Positions 35,001 through 43,613 of a DNA stretch of 64,000 nucleotides are shown here, in pieces (within the stretch, counting starts at the first letter, position 1; every line of letters begins with the position of its first letter). The stretch is taken from the NCBI GenBank assembly GCA_016795505.1, contig JAEUHH010000058.1, positions 27,835-91,834 of the forward strand, read 5' to 3'. Source of the DNA: Verrucomicrobiales bacterium. GTDB taxonomy: Bacteria > Verrucomicrobiota > Verrucomicrobiia > Verrucomicrobiales > DEV007. Position numbers and translations under genes: made by a program. A model generated the notes under the pieces. The model was not told where the DNA came from. It did no database searches and was given only the letters and a program-made list of their open reading frames with translations.

Positions 35001-36844
35001 CTCAATTGGTTCAACAAATAGACATACCATTTGACGAGTTTGAAGTTTTGGTGCCCAAGTTGGCGGGAGGGACTGCCGCTTACATCAATGAATTCAACGC
35101 CCTTGAAAGGGGAAAAATTGGTCCAATGGAGTACTGGTCTTTATCCCGCGATGGAGCGAATCCCGTTATAGCTACGAGGGGTCGGTTGTCAAAGGCAAAT
35201 GGTCACCACGCGCTCTTTCATGAAGGTGATGTTGTTCGGTCAGTGGGGGTGAGACATGGGGATGTTCGGCTTGCCGCTGTCCAACCCAAGGTTCTCGCTT
35301 CCGCATCTGTTGGAGGGAGGCTTAGTGATGGCGGAGGGGATCCAGAAAATCCTCGGGAGTCGGTGTTTATGCCCCATTATCTTTATAATCAACAGAGTGC
35401 TCGCATGGCGCATGGATTCATGTATACGACTGGAGGCCGATTTGCCGGAGCTGCAAGTGGCGACCGTTCCCGTTGGTTGGTTCGATTTCGAAATGCGGAT
35501 CCAGCGCGCGCCGTGTATCATTCAGACCGGATTCCCTACTTGATGACGCACGATCTCTCTGTCAATGTGCAAAGATACGGTGATTTTGACTCTGGCTTTG
35601 GAAATGTTGTGGATGGATCCTATATTAACAAGCCAGATGAAGGGAATACGCATTCGCTGTTTCGGAGAACGGATCCGAATGCGTTGGTTTTTGGGAATTT
35701 TGAAATGGCGAGGGACTACGGGGATTTTCCATATTTCGTACGTGATTGGATCCATGAAGCGGGAACACCATCATACTTCTCTCCAAATCGCATTATGTCC
35801 TCGCCGGGGCAGTTAGGATCTCTTCCGGTTGGAACCACAATGGAATATACCTACAGTGAAAGCGGGCGTAACCGAACATTCCTGGGGCATCCTTGGCGAA
35901 CTTTGTTGTTTCGTCCAAATGTGGAAGGCGGAGTGCCTGGTCCGGTTACGGAGGGGAGCGCAAATCCGCAGTCAGTCAATTACAGTTCGCATCCAGGGGC
36001 GGGCACTCAAACCGATGTGGCTGACCATTTGCTAATGGATATGTTTTGGATGCCGGTCGTCGAACCTTACGCGATTAGTGAACCGCTGAGCACGGCGGGC
36101 AAAGTAAATCTAAACTATCAAATATTACCTTTCCGCCACATACACAGAAGCACGGCTGTAAGAGGGCTTTTCAAATCAGAATATTTGATGTGTGTTCCGA
36201 ATACATGGGTTCCTGACGCTAAAATCGGCGTCGGTAGGGGGCAGCGGTATCACTGGAGAGACAATCCATATGGTGGGACCCTGGAATCGAAAAGTCTGAG
36301 GGCGATTATTGTTGAGGACGATACATTGGCGCAGTTTGAAGAGAAGTTTAATGACAATAGAAATCCGACTCTCTTTCGAAGCGCAAGCGAGATTTGTGAA
36401 GTTCATCTGATAGCGGATGATATAGCCAAGCGAATGCAGATGGGGGGCTCCGCGGCACAGATCAATACGTTTAAGCCCACGGTGAGCGAGATGAAGAATG
36501 GGCAGTACTGGGCGATGCACGCCACTGTGGGGGAGAATGCTAGAGAGAGAAACTATTCGAATATTTACGCAAGAGCGACGACGAAATCGAATACCTTCAA
36601 GGTTCACTATCGGGCGCAAATTTTGAGAAAAGGGAAAGCCGATGGTGTCGACCACGGAAAATGGGATCCCCTCCTCGACCAGGTTGTCGGAGAGTATCGA
36701 GGTTCTTCAATTGTTGAGCGGTATGTTGAGCCTAATGATCCAGAGATACCAGATTATGCCAAAAATTTCGGGTCGCGAAGCACTCCGACTCTTGATCAGT
36801 TTTATAAATTCCGAGTCGTTCATCCAACACGGTTTGCACCTTGA
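32078..36844 (+). CDS. Verru_Chthon cassette protein A; giant GspK/PilX-like pseudopilin
   Basis: A 1588-residue protein. It opens with a type IV prepilin-type leader: basic segment, ESRRG at residues 15-19, then the hydrophobic stretch VALITVLTIISLCTILVLTF. Residue +5 after the presumed cleavage (after Gly19) is Thr, not Glu, as in GspK. The next 60 residues (AEQAVNLVIKQIREAT) fit a GspK/PilX stalk. The remaining 1450 residues are an extracellular region with many Trp, Gly and Asn residues and no family I can name apart from the Verru_Chthon A family itself. It heads a tight operon with proteins B to D. ATG at 32078 was chosen because it yields the leader. Confidence 0.85.
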   Translation: MKTHPKVPGASPTLESRRGVALITVLTIISLCTILVLTFFQLAQNEMIASDSYNSGLEAQQVAEQAVNLVIKQIREATSDGEMAWASQPGVIRTWGKRGDFGKGYKLYSDEQMVETDERSLVEGDYNEFENWDALPAQFVDLNEPVIRGTKVYYPIVDPSARTNPKWRQSLGEDSDGVEGFMVLPEDSGNRLLAEVKRGTAGGVVPSGPMSASVKEATGGAFNTLPMPVKWIYQLKDGTLGVLDNAGRFKATSGGNEPSAANPMVARFAFWADDETSKLNPNVHAGGATWTTPMASGRIDRDLGRYQPLQHEWQRYPGHPATTHLAPVIAPGIPDITLSRDNMEMIFNLVPRVVGGGSVSGTKKANFNDPGERNGLIADTDRLYATLDEFFLEPGHKSSSPNRSATLRDANEFPDASKGGRGGSAIDWEVMQEHAERTKFFLSVVSRAPETTMFNTPRVSLWPTHWDGAAGHSDQEHWTPFDRLIRFCGEMGGVEYHFQRYDSDSSINDVRNITRNIDLLKYLDNMLAEDIPGFQGSFESKYGRHECRQIITQIFDYIRAVNLHDDSLYGEDWKRAFSGPGFNKDTHITYTNGRISDANERHIHKGHGQVTPIKIGGDDPENQVAGLWSEETKGFGRFYTLMDIGVVIINCADGGGVWDDREEAFKSPYVGVARYSNPGTTKYNVGWVEPASTRWTYSNVPPLMGGGLTSQYMANLAGKQGLEGEDLRAYAQLETNWNWQLAWLDPDYAKEMPRGKFRTPSNPDICHLKPDEQCLQAAIVWNMFSPSLGWVPINPDFFLDIKVDGMNFEDPGTQVGTSLVGKGPVDFGWSPSLNGKGVDLMGALDNNSISNTAWVPANVQVSSIWHDRHYGGTKPATYFLVGHLGLGEGIRHLNNEFNQNAGLSHNGRYSPIDFGFGDASQKGDKEYNRYYYMTRPFRNKGKTVRMSKGIVKMNIWSSGQEVAGRTLGSAPQSGSQLVQQIDIPFDEFEVLVPKLAGGTAAYINEFNALERGKIGPMEYWSLSRDGANPVIATRGRLSKANGHHALFHEGDVVRSVGVRHGDVRLAAVQPKVLASASVGGRLSDGGGDPENPRESVFMPHYLYNQQSARMAHGFMYTTGGRFAGAASGDRSRWLVRFRNADPARAVYHSDRIPYLMTHDLSVNVQRYGDFDSGFGNVVDGSYINKPDEGNTHSLFRRTDPNALVFGNFEMARDYGDFPYFVRDWIHEAGTPSYFSPNRIMSSPGQLGSLPVGTTMEYTYSESGRNRTFLGHPWRTLLFRPNVEGGVPGPVTEGSANPQSVNYSSHPGAGTQTDVADHLLMDMFWMPVVEPYAISEPLSTAGKVNLNYQILPFRHIHRSTAVRGLFKSEYLMCVPNTWVPDAKIGVGRGQRYHWRDNPYGGTLESKSLRAIIVEDDTLAQFEEKFNDNRNPTLFRSASEICEVHLIADDIAKRMQMGGSAAQINTFKPTVSEMKNGQYWAMHATVGENARERNYSNIYARATTKSNTFKVHYRAQILRKGKADGVDHGKWDPLLDQVVGEYRGSSIVERYVEPNDPEIPDYAKNFGSRSTPTLDQFYKFRVVHPTRFAP

Positions 36845-36888
36845 GAGATCATCGTTGCAATTAAAACATCCGATCGAAAGAAGCAGTT

Positions 36889-37491
36889 ATGAAGTTATTG
36901 CGGAAATATCATATGGCAAAATCGAGCTCCGGGTTTAGCTTGGTGGAAGTGACACTGGCGATTGGTATAACTGCGGTGGCGTTGGTATCTCTTATGGGTA
37001 TGTTGCCAAAGGGAATGGCTACGCTCCGTAAGGCTGCCGATCAGGCAATCATGGGGAGGATTCATCAGCAGATTTTGGGGGAACTGCAGTTGACGCCTTG
37101 GGAGCCGAAGGGAAGTGGACAGAGCCCTCTGGAGTCTTTTGATGGAATGGTTCGTTTCTACGATGACCAGGGTATCCAATTGGCTGATAGCGAGAAAGGT
37201 AAGATGTCACACATTTATACAGCTCGAATTTCGGTTCCGAAAAAAGGTAGCTCAAGGCTTCCCAAAAGTGTTGGAGGTGGAATTTATCGTGGAGTGGGAG
37301 TGGTTGCGTCAGGTTCGGAGGAGGCCTCAACATCAGATGAATTCGTCCGTTTGGTAGTGGTGGAAGTGACCAGCAATGTCGATCCGTCCTTTCTCGCGAA
37401 TCCTCGGCTTGAATTCGATCGGTTGGATTATCCAAATGCCATACGGACCTATCGATCAATTGTTGCCAAGTTTGGACAGTTGGACAATTGA
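36889..37491 (+). CDS. Verru_Chthon cassette protein B; GspI/PilV-like pseudopilin
   Basis: A 200-residue protein. The leader ends in SSSG followed by FSLVEVTLAIGITAVALVSL, a complete type III signal with Gly at -1 and Glu at +5 (a possible second ATG at 36913 would give a seven-residue leader). The short globular part resembles minor pseudopilins of the GspI/PilV type. Position after the giant K-like gene and before a J-like gene repeats the minor-pseudopilin logic of type II secretion. Confidence 0.85.
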   Translation: MKLLRKYHMAKSSSGFSLVEVTLAIGITAVALVSLMGMLPKGMATLRKAADQAIMGRIHQQILGELQLTPWEPKGSGQSPLESFDGMVRFYDDQGIQLADSEKGKMSHIYTARISVPKKGSSRLPKSVGGGIYRGVGVVASGSEEASTSDEFVRLVVVEVTSNVDPSFLANPRLEFDRLDYPNAIRTYRSIVAKFGQLDN

Positions 37492-37514
37492 GCGCAAAAA
37501 ATGGAGGATTGATA

Positions 37515-38573
37515 ATGAAGCCAAATCAACATCGAGACAGTGAATCGGACTTGGATTCCGATAATTCAAATGGCCCTCGAAATTCAGCATTTACGCTGGT
37601 TGAGCTGTTGGTCTCAATGGCCATATTAGCTGTGTTGCTGCTTTTATTGTCTCAATTATTGGATCAAGTGCAGCGGAGTTGGAACTATTCTGAGGGGAGG
37701 GTTTCGCAATTTCGAGAGGCTAGGTTAGCGTTCGACTTGATCACCAAAAATCTCTCACAAGCGACCCTAAATACATATTGGGATTTGGAGTACAATCGAG
37801 ATTCAAACACTGTTGATCGATATGTGAGGCAGAGTGAGTTGCATTTTCTGGTAATTGAAGGAGGTGACTTGGGGACCACTAAGGACGGTAAAGTCTTTGG
37901 GCACGCATTGTTCTTTCAAGCCCCGTTGGGGTACTCGAATCAGTATCGGGGATTGTCTAATCTGTTGAATGCTAGGGGTTACTATCTGATCTATGGTGGC
38001 GATGAGCGATTCAAGCCCGGTTTCGTGAATGCTGATCCAGCGATGCGTTACAGGTTGATGGAATACCGCCCGCCTGCGGAAGAGAATCAGATCTACATCG
38101 ATGGTGATGATGATCGCCGTGCGGGACGTAAGGCTGACTACAAGTCTTGGTATCGGCATGAGCTAGATCGATTCAGTCATCCCTTGGCGGAAAATATTAT
38201 CGCGTTCGTGGTGGCGCCGCGGGATACAATTGAGGAGGTTGTTGACTCGGCTCGAGATACACATAGCCGAATCGCGCCCGAGTATGTTTATGATTCTAAT
38301 CGTCACACTAATGCGGCTTTTGTAAATCAGCTTCCGCCTTTGGTTAAAGTAACTATGGTTGCGATTGACGAGGCTACCGCGATACGCATCGATGCACAGG
38401 GTGCTGGTGAGGCGCGCGACTTGGTGGGTTCCTCTCTGTTTAGGCGGACATCGGAATTTGAGGATGATCTCAAGAAGTTGAGTGATGACCTATCGGGAAA
38501 GAGGTATAATTTTAAGGTGTTCAGCACGATGGTTGCCATTAGGAGTGCGAAATGGAATACCTATGAACCTTAA
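37515..38573 (+). CDS. Verru_Chthon cassette protein C; GspJ/PilW-like pseudopilin
   Basis: A 352-residue protein. After an acidic 24-residue leader (unusual; most leaders are basic) comes SA, then FTLVELLVSMAILAVLLLLL: Glu at +5 but Ala, not Gly, at -1. The C-terminal part has GspJ-like features, including the segment FREARLAFDLITKNLSQATL after the helix. The start at 37515 is chosen for its GGAGG seven bases upstream; a TTG start at 37488 is less likely. Confidence 0.85.
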   Translation: MKPNQHRDSESDLDSDNSNGPRNSAFTLVELLVSMAILAVLLLLLSQLLDQVQRSWNYSEGRVSQFREARLAFDLITKNLSQATLNTYWDLEYNRDSNTVDRYVRQSELHFLVIEGGDLGTTKDGKVFGHALFFQAPLGYSNQYRGLSNLLNARGYYLIYGGDERFKPGFVNADPAMRYRLMEYRPPAEENQIYIDGDDDRRAGRKADYKSWYRHELDRFSHPLAENIIAFVVAPRDTIEEVVDSARDTHSRIAPEYVYDSNRHTNAAFVNQLPPLVKVTMVAIDEATAIRIDAQGAGEARDLVGSSLFRRTSEFEDDLKKLSDDLSGKRYNFKVFSTMVAIRSAKWNTYEP

Positions 38574-38584
38574 TCTTCGGAAAC

Positions 38585-39289
38585 ATGAATAGAAAGCGTT
38601 CTATCTTGATTAAGCAGCTAAAATGGGCGTTTTCGCTCATCGAGATGCTAATTGTTTTGACTGTCCTTGGAGTTCTTTTTGCCGTGGCTGCGCCGAATCT
38701 TTTTACGCTTCTTCAGGCTACGAGCCTAAGTTCGGAAGGTAATTTGGTTAGGAATTTTCTCACGCAGGCTCAGCAGTTGGCTCTTTCGAGAAATACAGAT
38801 GTTGAGGTTCGGTTTTTCAGAATGTCGGATCCGAGTGCTGCTGATCTGGAGGATGAATTCCGTGCTTTTCAGTTTTTTCAGTACGATCAACGGGGGCAAT
38901 TGTCTCCAGCGTCGAAATTTTTTCGCATTAAATCTCCTGTCTATATTTCAGATGACCCTAAGTTGAGTACTCTGCTCGATCCTGCGGCAAATTCAGATAA
39001 GGAGGGTAAGCGATATGGTTATCTTTCGCCTTCTGTCGGCAAAGGTGAGGTATTCGTCGGTGGCGAGGACAAAGGTGTGAGTGTGCCCTTCGTTTCATTT
39101 CGTTTTCGAGCCGATGGCTCGACTGATCTGCCTGGAAGGAGTCGGTCTTCGGATGTTTATCAGGGTGGTGATACTTGGTTTCTTACCTTGGTGCAAGGAG
39201 GTGGCGATGGTCAAGGAGGGGGGCTTACTAATTACTATACTATTCAGCTCGATCCTTTCACGGGGCGGTTGGGGGTCTTTCGGCCGTAA
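38585..39289 (+). CDS. Verru_Chthon cassette protein D; GspH/FimT-like pseudopilin
   Basis: A 234-residue protein with a 15-residue basic leader, KWA then FSLIEMLIVLTVLGVLFAVA: Glu at +5 and Ala at -1. The following NLVRNFLTQAQQLALSRNTD and beta segments (RFRADGS, TIQLDPFTGRLGVF) match GspH/FimT minor pseudopilins. It begins 11 bases after protein C. Together A to D mirror the K, I, J and H set, in an order seen in Verru_Chthon cassettes. Confidence 0.85.
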   Translation: MNRKRSILIKQLKWAFSLIEMLIVLTVLGVLFAVAAPNLFTLLQATSLSSEGNLVRNFLTQAQQLALSRNTDVEVRFFRMSDPSAADLEDEFRAFQFFQYDQRGQLSPASKFFRIKSPVYISDDPKLSTLLDPAANSDKEGKRYGYLSPSVGKGEVFVGGEDKGVSVPFVSFRFRADGSTDLPGRSRSSDVYQGGDTWFLTLVQGGGDGQGGGLTNYYTIQLDPFTGRLGVFRP

Positions 39290-39304
39290 TTCTGAGCAAA
39301 ATTT

Positions 39305-40564
39305 ATGGTATTTGAAATTATATTTTCATTGTGCCGTGAACGGTTTGGCGTTAATCGTTCATGTTTCTTTGTTTTTTTTCTGTGGTGCTGGTTGGGATCG
39401 GAGGTAGGAGCAATTCCTATCGCAGGTAGCAACGGCGTGGTCGTTGATTTCGCTGGGGTTAAGGATGCCTCGCCGGAGGGTTTGTCTGTTCAGATCAAAG
39501 AAGGGGGTGCTTTGGTCCTGATCCCTTGGGAGAAGATCGACTTGGCGAAACTTAGGGAGTCGCATTCGGTGATTTCGGCGGCGTACTTCCGTACTCGTGA
39601 GGGTGCGACGGTGCAGTTGAATCTCGGTTCATTCGTTCCGGCTGGTGGAGGGCCTGCGCCAGCCTTGCCCGAGGAATTAGCTGCGGTGCCGGGCCGACAC
39701 TTGGTGGAATTGGGTGGAGCGAGATTCTGGATTCAATTGCCTGTTCAAGGGGAGCCAAGGGCGATTCTTCTATTGGCCATGGGGCAGGATGGCTATTCCT
39801 TTCGGTATTTGGGGCTTCCTGACCGAAACCGATGGAGGGAAATGGCTTCCAAATTCAATTTGGCAGTGATGGCGTACAGTTTTCCGGTTCCGGCTGAGCA
39901 AGTCAGGGAATTCAAGAGTGCGGATTTCGTTTTTGCCGATAAAGGCAGCGGAAAGCTATTGTTGTCGGCGATCGATTCGGTTGCGGAGAAAACCGGAAGG
40001 CAAGGGTTGGCGAGTTGTCCCTTGGTGATCTATGGGCAGGACGCGTTGGGGGGGGGCTTCGCTTACAATTTCCTTCAGGCATTTCCAGAACGGGTTATTG
40101 CGGCGGTTTCGGTTAAGGGGACTTTCTATTCCGCTCCGGCCTCCGAAATTAGTGCCAAGGTTCCATTTGCTTTCATATGGGGTGAGTATGACGACGACGT
40201 GAAACGATGGGAAACGGAACACATTCAGGAAAAGGCGTATCGTGATGCCCTGCGGCTCAGGCCGAACTGGGTTTCGGCGATGGAATTGAGGGGTGCGGGT
40301 GGCGAGTCTCCGCAGAGCAGCCACTTTGCGATGACCTTTTTGGACCGAGTGCTTTTGGCACGCTTGCAGGCAAATGGGGATATTTTGGATATCGATCGTT
40401 CTCGCGGGTTTATTGGAGATTTGCGGGAATTGACGATCTCACGGATGGAGGATCCAACTTCTCCGTTGGATGAGTTTAAGACTTGGCTTCCTGATGGCGA
40501 GGTTGGTCGCCTATGGGAGGATCTCGCGAATGGGAGGTTGCAAATCCCTAGTAGGTCGGAATAG
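39305..40564 (+). CDS. Exported alpha/beta-hydrolase-like protein, probably catalytically degenerate
   Basis: A 419-residue protein starting 15 bases after cassette protein D, thus in the same operon. A hydrophobic segment (SCFFVFFLWCWLG) near the N-terminus acts as a signal. Residues about 45-85 form a small beta domain ending PWEKIDLAKLRE. A hydrolase fold follows (FWIQLPVQGEPRAILLLAM, VIYGQDALGGGFAYNF, PFAFIWGEYD). The nucleophile elbow reads GQDALGGG where relatives would have G-x-S-x-G-G, so the catalytic Ser is absent. A nine-G run in the DNA there could also hide an indel. Confidence 0.65.
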   Translation: MVFEIIFSLCRERFGVNRSCFFVFFLWCWLGSEVGAIPIAGSNGVVVDFAGVKDASPEGLSVQIKEGGALVLIPWEKIDLAKLRESHSVISAAYFRTREGATVQLNLGSFVPAGGGPAPALPEELAAVPGRHLVELGGARFWIQLPVQGEPRAILLLAMGQDGYSFRYLGLPDRNRWREMASKFNLAVMAYSFPVPAEQVREFKSADFVFADKGSGKLLLSAIDSVAEKTGRQGLASCPLVIYGQDALGGGFAYNFLQAFPERVIAAVSVKGTFYSAPASEISAKVPFAFIWGEYDDDVKRWETEHIQEKAYRDALRLRPNWVSAMELRGAGGESPQSSHFAMTFLDRVLLARLQANGDILDIDRSRGFIGDLRELTISRMEDPTSPLDEFKTWLPDGEVGRLWEDLANGRLQIPSRSE

Positions 40565-40573
40565 GAGGGATGA

Positions 40574-42727
40574 TCAGTCAACTGTACGATGTCCGAGGTA
40601 TATCAGTCGAAGTGTATGGCTTCCTCGGGGAAGGGTGATTCCGATAAAGGAACGGTTCAGTGATATGAGATGGTGCTGTGCGGTTTGATCTCCGATTTTC
40701 AAATGCCAAGCCGCGTCCTTTGACAGGTTTGTCACGAGGACTGTTGGCTGGTCGACTGTTGACTTTATTTCAAAGAGTTCGGTTGTGGGCGAGGTGATTG
40801 ATGGCGGTTTTGGTGCGGGAGTCTGTGATGGCGGGAAGTCAATGTGCTCGCTTCGTTCAACAAAAGCGGGTCGCTCACTTCCGGCTTTCGGCTCCCAGTC
40901 GGCCATGGCCTTGAGGACCTCTTCAGGGTTGTCCAGCACGGTCACCGAGTCGGCCAGATAAACGCGTGGCAGATAGCCCGCATTTTCATAGATGTAGAGC
41001 GGGGGCCGCGGAGTGTAGCCTTCGCGCATGGCTTTGAGGCGGCTGGAAAATTTTCTTCTGAATCCTTTGGGCGGGACTGAGGTGGGGCGTTCGAGGAGGG
41101 TTGTCAGGTTCGGGTGGCTGAGGGGGGCCGGAGAGATGATGAAGCGGACGTTCGCCAGGGAAAGGAGATTGAGGTTGGCCAGCCGGTCAAAGGGTGTTGC
41201 AGAGCCATCGGCCGGCCAGCCGGCGAGGGGGCCGAAGACGTAGGCGCGATTGCCCCAGTTCGAGAAATAGGCGTCAAGCTTGGGATCGGCTTCCCGATGC
41301 GGGGCAATCACGGCGCCCCAGAAATCGTGGTAGCGGGCGGGATACAGTGGGACATAGCCGTCGGCGCTCTCAAAGCCATAAGTCGCCATCATGTTGGGAT
41401 GCCAAAGGCTGGTGCCATGGTTGGCGACGGTGACGACGCGGAAGGGAGGATCGTTTTGGGTTCTTTCCCGGAGATTGCGGAGGTCGGGATCGGTGTAGAG
41501 TGACCAACTCCAGCCATCGACCACCGTTTTCAGGATGAGCTGCTGGACTCCCCAGGAGCGGTGGGCGGTCCAACCGAGCAGCAGAATGCCGCAGGCCCAA
41601 CCGGTGAGGATGGTCCACCGCTTCTGTGAGGCGATCAGCTTGTGAACCGCCGAAGCGGCTCCAAAACAGGCGAGGAACGGCAGCAAGAGGTAAAAGCGCT
41701 GAAATTGAAAGCCCTGCAGGAAGCCAAGGTAGTCGCGGAGGAGGATGCTGGTCGCTTTGGCCAACAACACGGCCGTGATACAGGCTGTCGTGACCACCGC
41801 CAGCCGCGCATGGGTCCGGTGGCGCCAGGGCGGCAGGATCAACCCTGCCGCCAGAGCGAGGGCGAAGGGCCAGTTGTCCTTCCAGGAAAGAACCAGCAGC
41901 CGCCAGGCACCGGCGATGGCATCGGCGGGGGCGTGGGATTCCAGGGTGCCGGCGCGGTGGCTGTCTCCACCCAGAGCGACGCCTGCGGACGCCGCTGGCA
42001 GGACGGCGATCAGCCAGGCGATGCCGAAGCAGGCAAACGGAATGACCCATTGACGAAAGGGGGCACTTCGAAAAAGCCAGGCGAGCCAGATGAAGGCCAA
42101 GGTGATGGTGAACAACTGGAAAACATAGCCTCCGAAGACGCCATAGAGGCCGCCGGTGAGCAGCGCGAGGGCGCAGGAGGAGCCAAGCCGGCCGCTGGTG
42201 GCCCGGGTCACGCTCTCCATGAGGGCGAGAAGGATCAGGGGCAGGGCGGGCAGTGAAAGCGTGTCGTAGAAGGTGAAGCCGGACCACGAATCGTTGATCG
42301 AAAACTGGCAGAAAAGGCTGTAGCCGCACCCGGCGACCGCCATGGCGATCGGCCCGGCTCCCAGTGTCCGGCGTGCCAGCCAAGCCGCCCCAAGGGCTGC
42401 GATGAGCCGCTGGGAAAACATCATGGTGCCGTAGGCGAGCCACCCTGGCAGGAAGCGAAACAGCCAGTCAAAGGGTGTCCAGCCCCAGGTGGCGATTTGG
42501 TTGAAGCCGCACACGGCTGTCGCGTTTCTGGCGCCAATCAACGACTTTCCAGGCTCGGTTTGTGCCGCGATGGCCATCGCCAAGTTGCTGTCACCGCAGT
42601 CGTTGACCCGCACGAAAGACCGGTCTCCAAATGCGACAAAGCCCAGCGACAGCCAAATGGCCCAGAGACAGAGCGCCGCCAGGACAACCATCCGGGGACC
42701 TGATTTGTCGGAAAGGGATTGATTCAC
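40574..42727 (-). CDS. YfhO/DUF6044-like polytopic membrane protein (GT-C fold candidate)
   Basis: A 717-residue protein with about a dozen transmembrane helices in its first 430 residues and a large extracytoplasmic C-terminal domain. The opening extracellular loop (FGDRSFVRVNDCGDSNLAMA) resembles the acidic first loop of YfhO/DUF6044 proteins, GT-C-like transferases that use polyprenyl-phosphate sugars. In Firmicutes YfhO works with a CsbB-type family 2 glycosyltransferase; such an enzyme is present here at 46147. The gene ends 9 bases from the cassette-linked gene, reading towards it. Confidence 0.7.
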   Translation of the reverse strand: MNQSLSDKSGPRMVVLAALCLWAIWLSLGFVAFGDRSFVRVNDCGDSNLAMAIAAQTEPGKSLIGARNATAVCGFNQIATWGWTPFDWLFRFLPGWLAYGTMMFSQRLIAALGAAWLARRTLGAGPIAMAVAGCGYSLFCQFSINDSWSGFTFYDTLSLPALPLILLALMESVTRATSGRLGSSCALALLTGGLYGVFGGYVFQLFTITLAFIWLAWLFRSAPFRQWVIPFACFGIAWLIAVLPAASAGVALGGDSHRAGTLESHAPADAIAGAWRLLVLSWKDNWPFALALAAGLILPPWRHRTHARLAVVTTACITAVLLAKATSILLRDYLGFLQGFQFQRFYLLLPFLACFGAASAVHKLIASQKRWTILTGWACGILLLGWTAHRSWGVQQLILKTVVDGWSWSLYTDPDLRNLRERTQNDPPFRVVTVANHGTSLWHPNMMATYGFESADGYVPLYPARYHDFWGAVIAPHREADPKLDAYFSNWGNRAYVFGPLAGWPADGSATPFDRLANLNLLSLANVRFIISPAPLSHPNLTTLLERPTSVPPKGFRRKFSSRLKAMREGYTPRPPLYIYENAGYLPRVYLADSVTVLDNPEEVLKAMADWEPKAGSERPAFVERSEHIDFPPSQTPAPKPPSITSPTTELFEIKSTVDQPTVLVTNLSKDAAWHLKIGDQTAQHHLISLNRSFIGITLPRGSHTLRLIYLGHRTVD

Positions 42728-42881
42728 GCTCAGGGAAGGGAATCGCTCCCGGCCCGGCAGGCAACGGCTTTTTCAGCCCCGTTTCTCCCGTGCTTGACGC
42801 CACGACCGAACCGGAGTTGACTCGAAATCCCGCAGTTATCTGTCCGAAAAGAAGGGGCTTTCCCGGTGCTGCGGACCCTCA

Positions 42882-43613
42882 ATGATGAAACTCGACGATT
42901 TTATCTGCGCCTACCGCGACGACTTCGCCTTCGCCTTCGACAATCGCATCATCCTGAATTGGTATCCGCGCCGGATTGTGGAGCGGTCCCATCCGGGGAT
43001 GCGGGTGCTGGAGTTGGGCATTGGTCATGGGTACACCTGCCAGCGGTTCTCCGAGCATTTCGAGTCCTACACGGTCATCGACGCGTCGGCAGCGATCATC
43101 GGGCGCTTCCGCGAGCAGTATCCCGGGTCGCGGGCAAATTTGGTGGAAGCCTATTTCGAGGAATTTGACACCGACGAGCGCTTCGATGCCATCGTGATGG
43201 GGTTCGTCCTCGAGCATGTCGATGATCCTGCGGCCATCTTGCGCCAATACCGGCGCTTTCTGGCTCCGAGTGGCCGCTGCTTTGTGGCGGTGCCCAATGC
43301 CGAGTCCCTCCACCGGCGGTTTGGCCAGGCGGCCGGCTTCTTGGACGACCTGTTCGCGCTGGGGGAGGGCGATCTGGCCCTCGGGCATCAGCGTCTCTAC
43401 AGTGTCGCGTCGTTGACGGTCGAGATGGAGGCCAGTGGCTACCGGGTGGTGAGCCGGGAGGGCATCTTCCTCAAGCCGCTGACCACCGGCCAGCTCACCA
43501 GCCTGAATCTCAGTCCCGAAATTCTGGAAGGCATGTGCCGCGTGGGCGTGGAGTATCCAGAACTCTCCGCGGCGCTGTTGTTCGAGGCTGTTTCAGCGGA
43601 TCAGACGCCATGA
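42882..43613 (+). CDS. SAM-dependent methyltransferase (class I)
   Basis: A 243-residue cytoplasmic protein. Motif I is VLELGIGHGYTCQRF, motif II near YTVIDASAAIIG, then FDAIVMGFVLEHVDDPAAIL. It is a class I methyltransferase with a small C-terminal cap. It is the first gene of an operon in which each stop overlaps the next start; probably it methylates a sugar or a carrier in the same pathway. The frame has two adjacent ATGs; 42882 is used. Confidence 0.85.
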   Translation: MMKLDDFICAYRDDFAFAFDNRIILNWYPRRIVERSHPGMRVLELGIGHGYTCQRFSEHFESYTVIDASAAIIGRFREQYPGSRANLVEAYFEEFDTDERFDAIVMGFVLEHVDDPAAILRQYRRFLAPSGRCFVAVPNAESLHRRFGQAAGFLDDLFALGEGDLALGHQRLYSVASLTVEMEASGYRVVSREGIFLKPLTTGQLTSLNLSPEILEGMCRVGVEYPELSAALLFEAVSADQTP

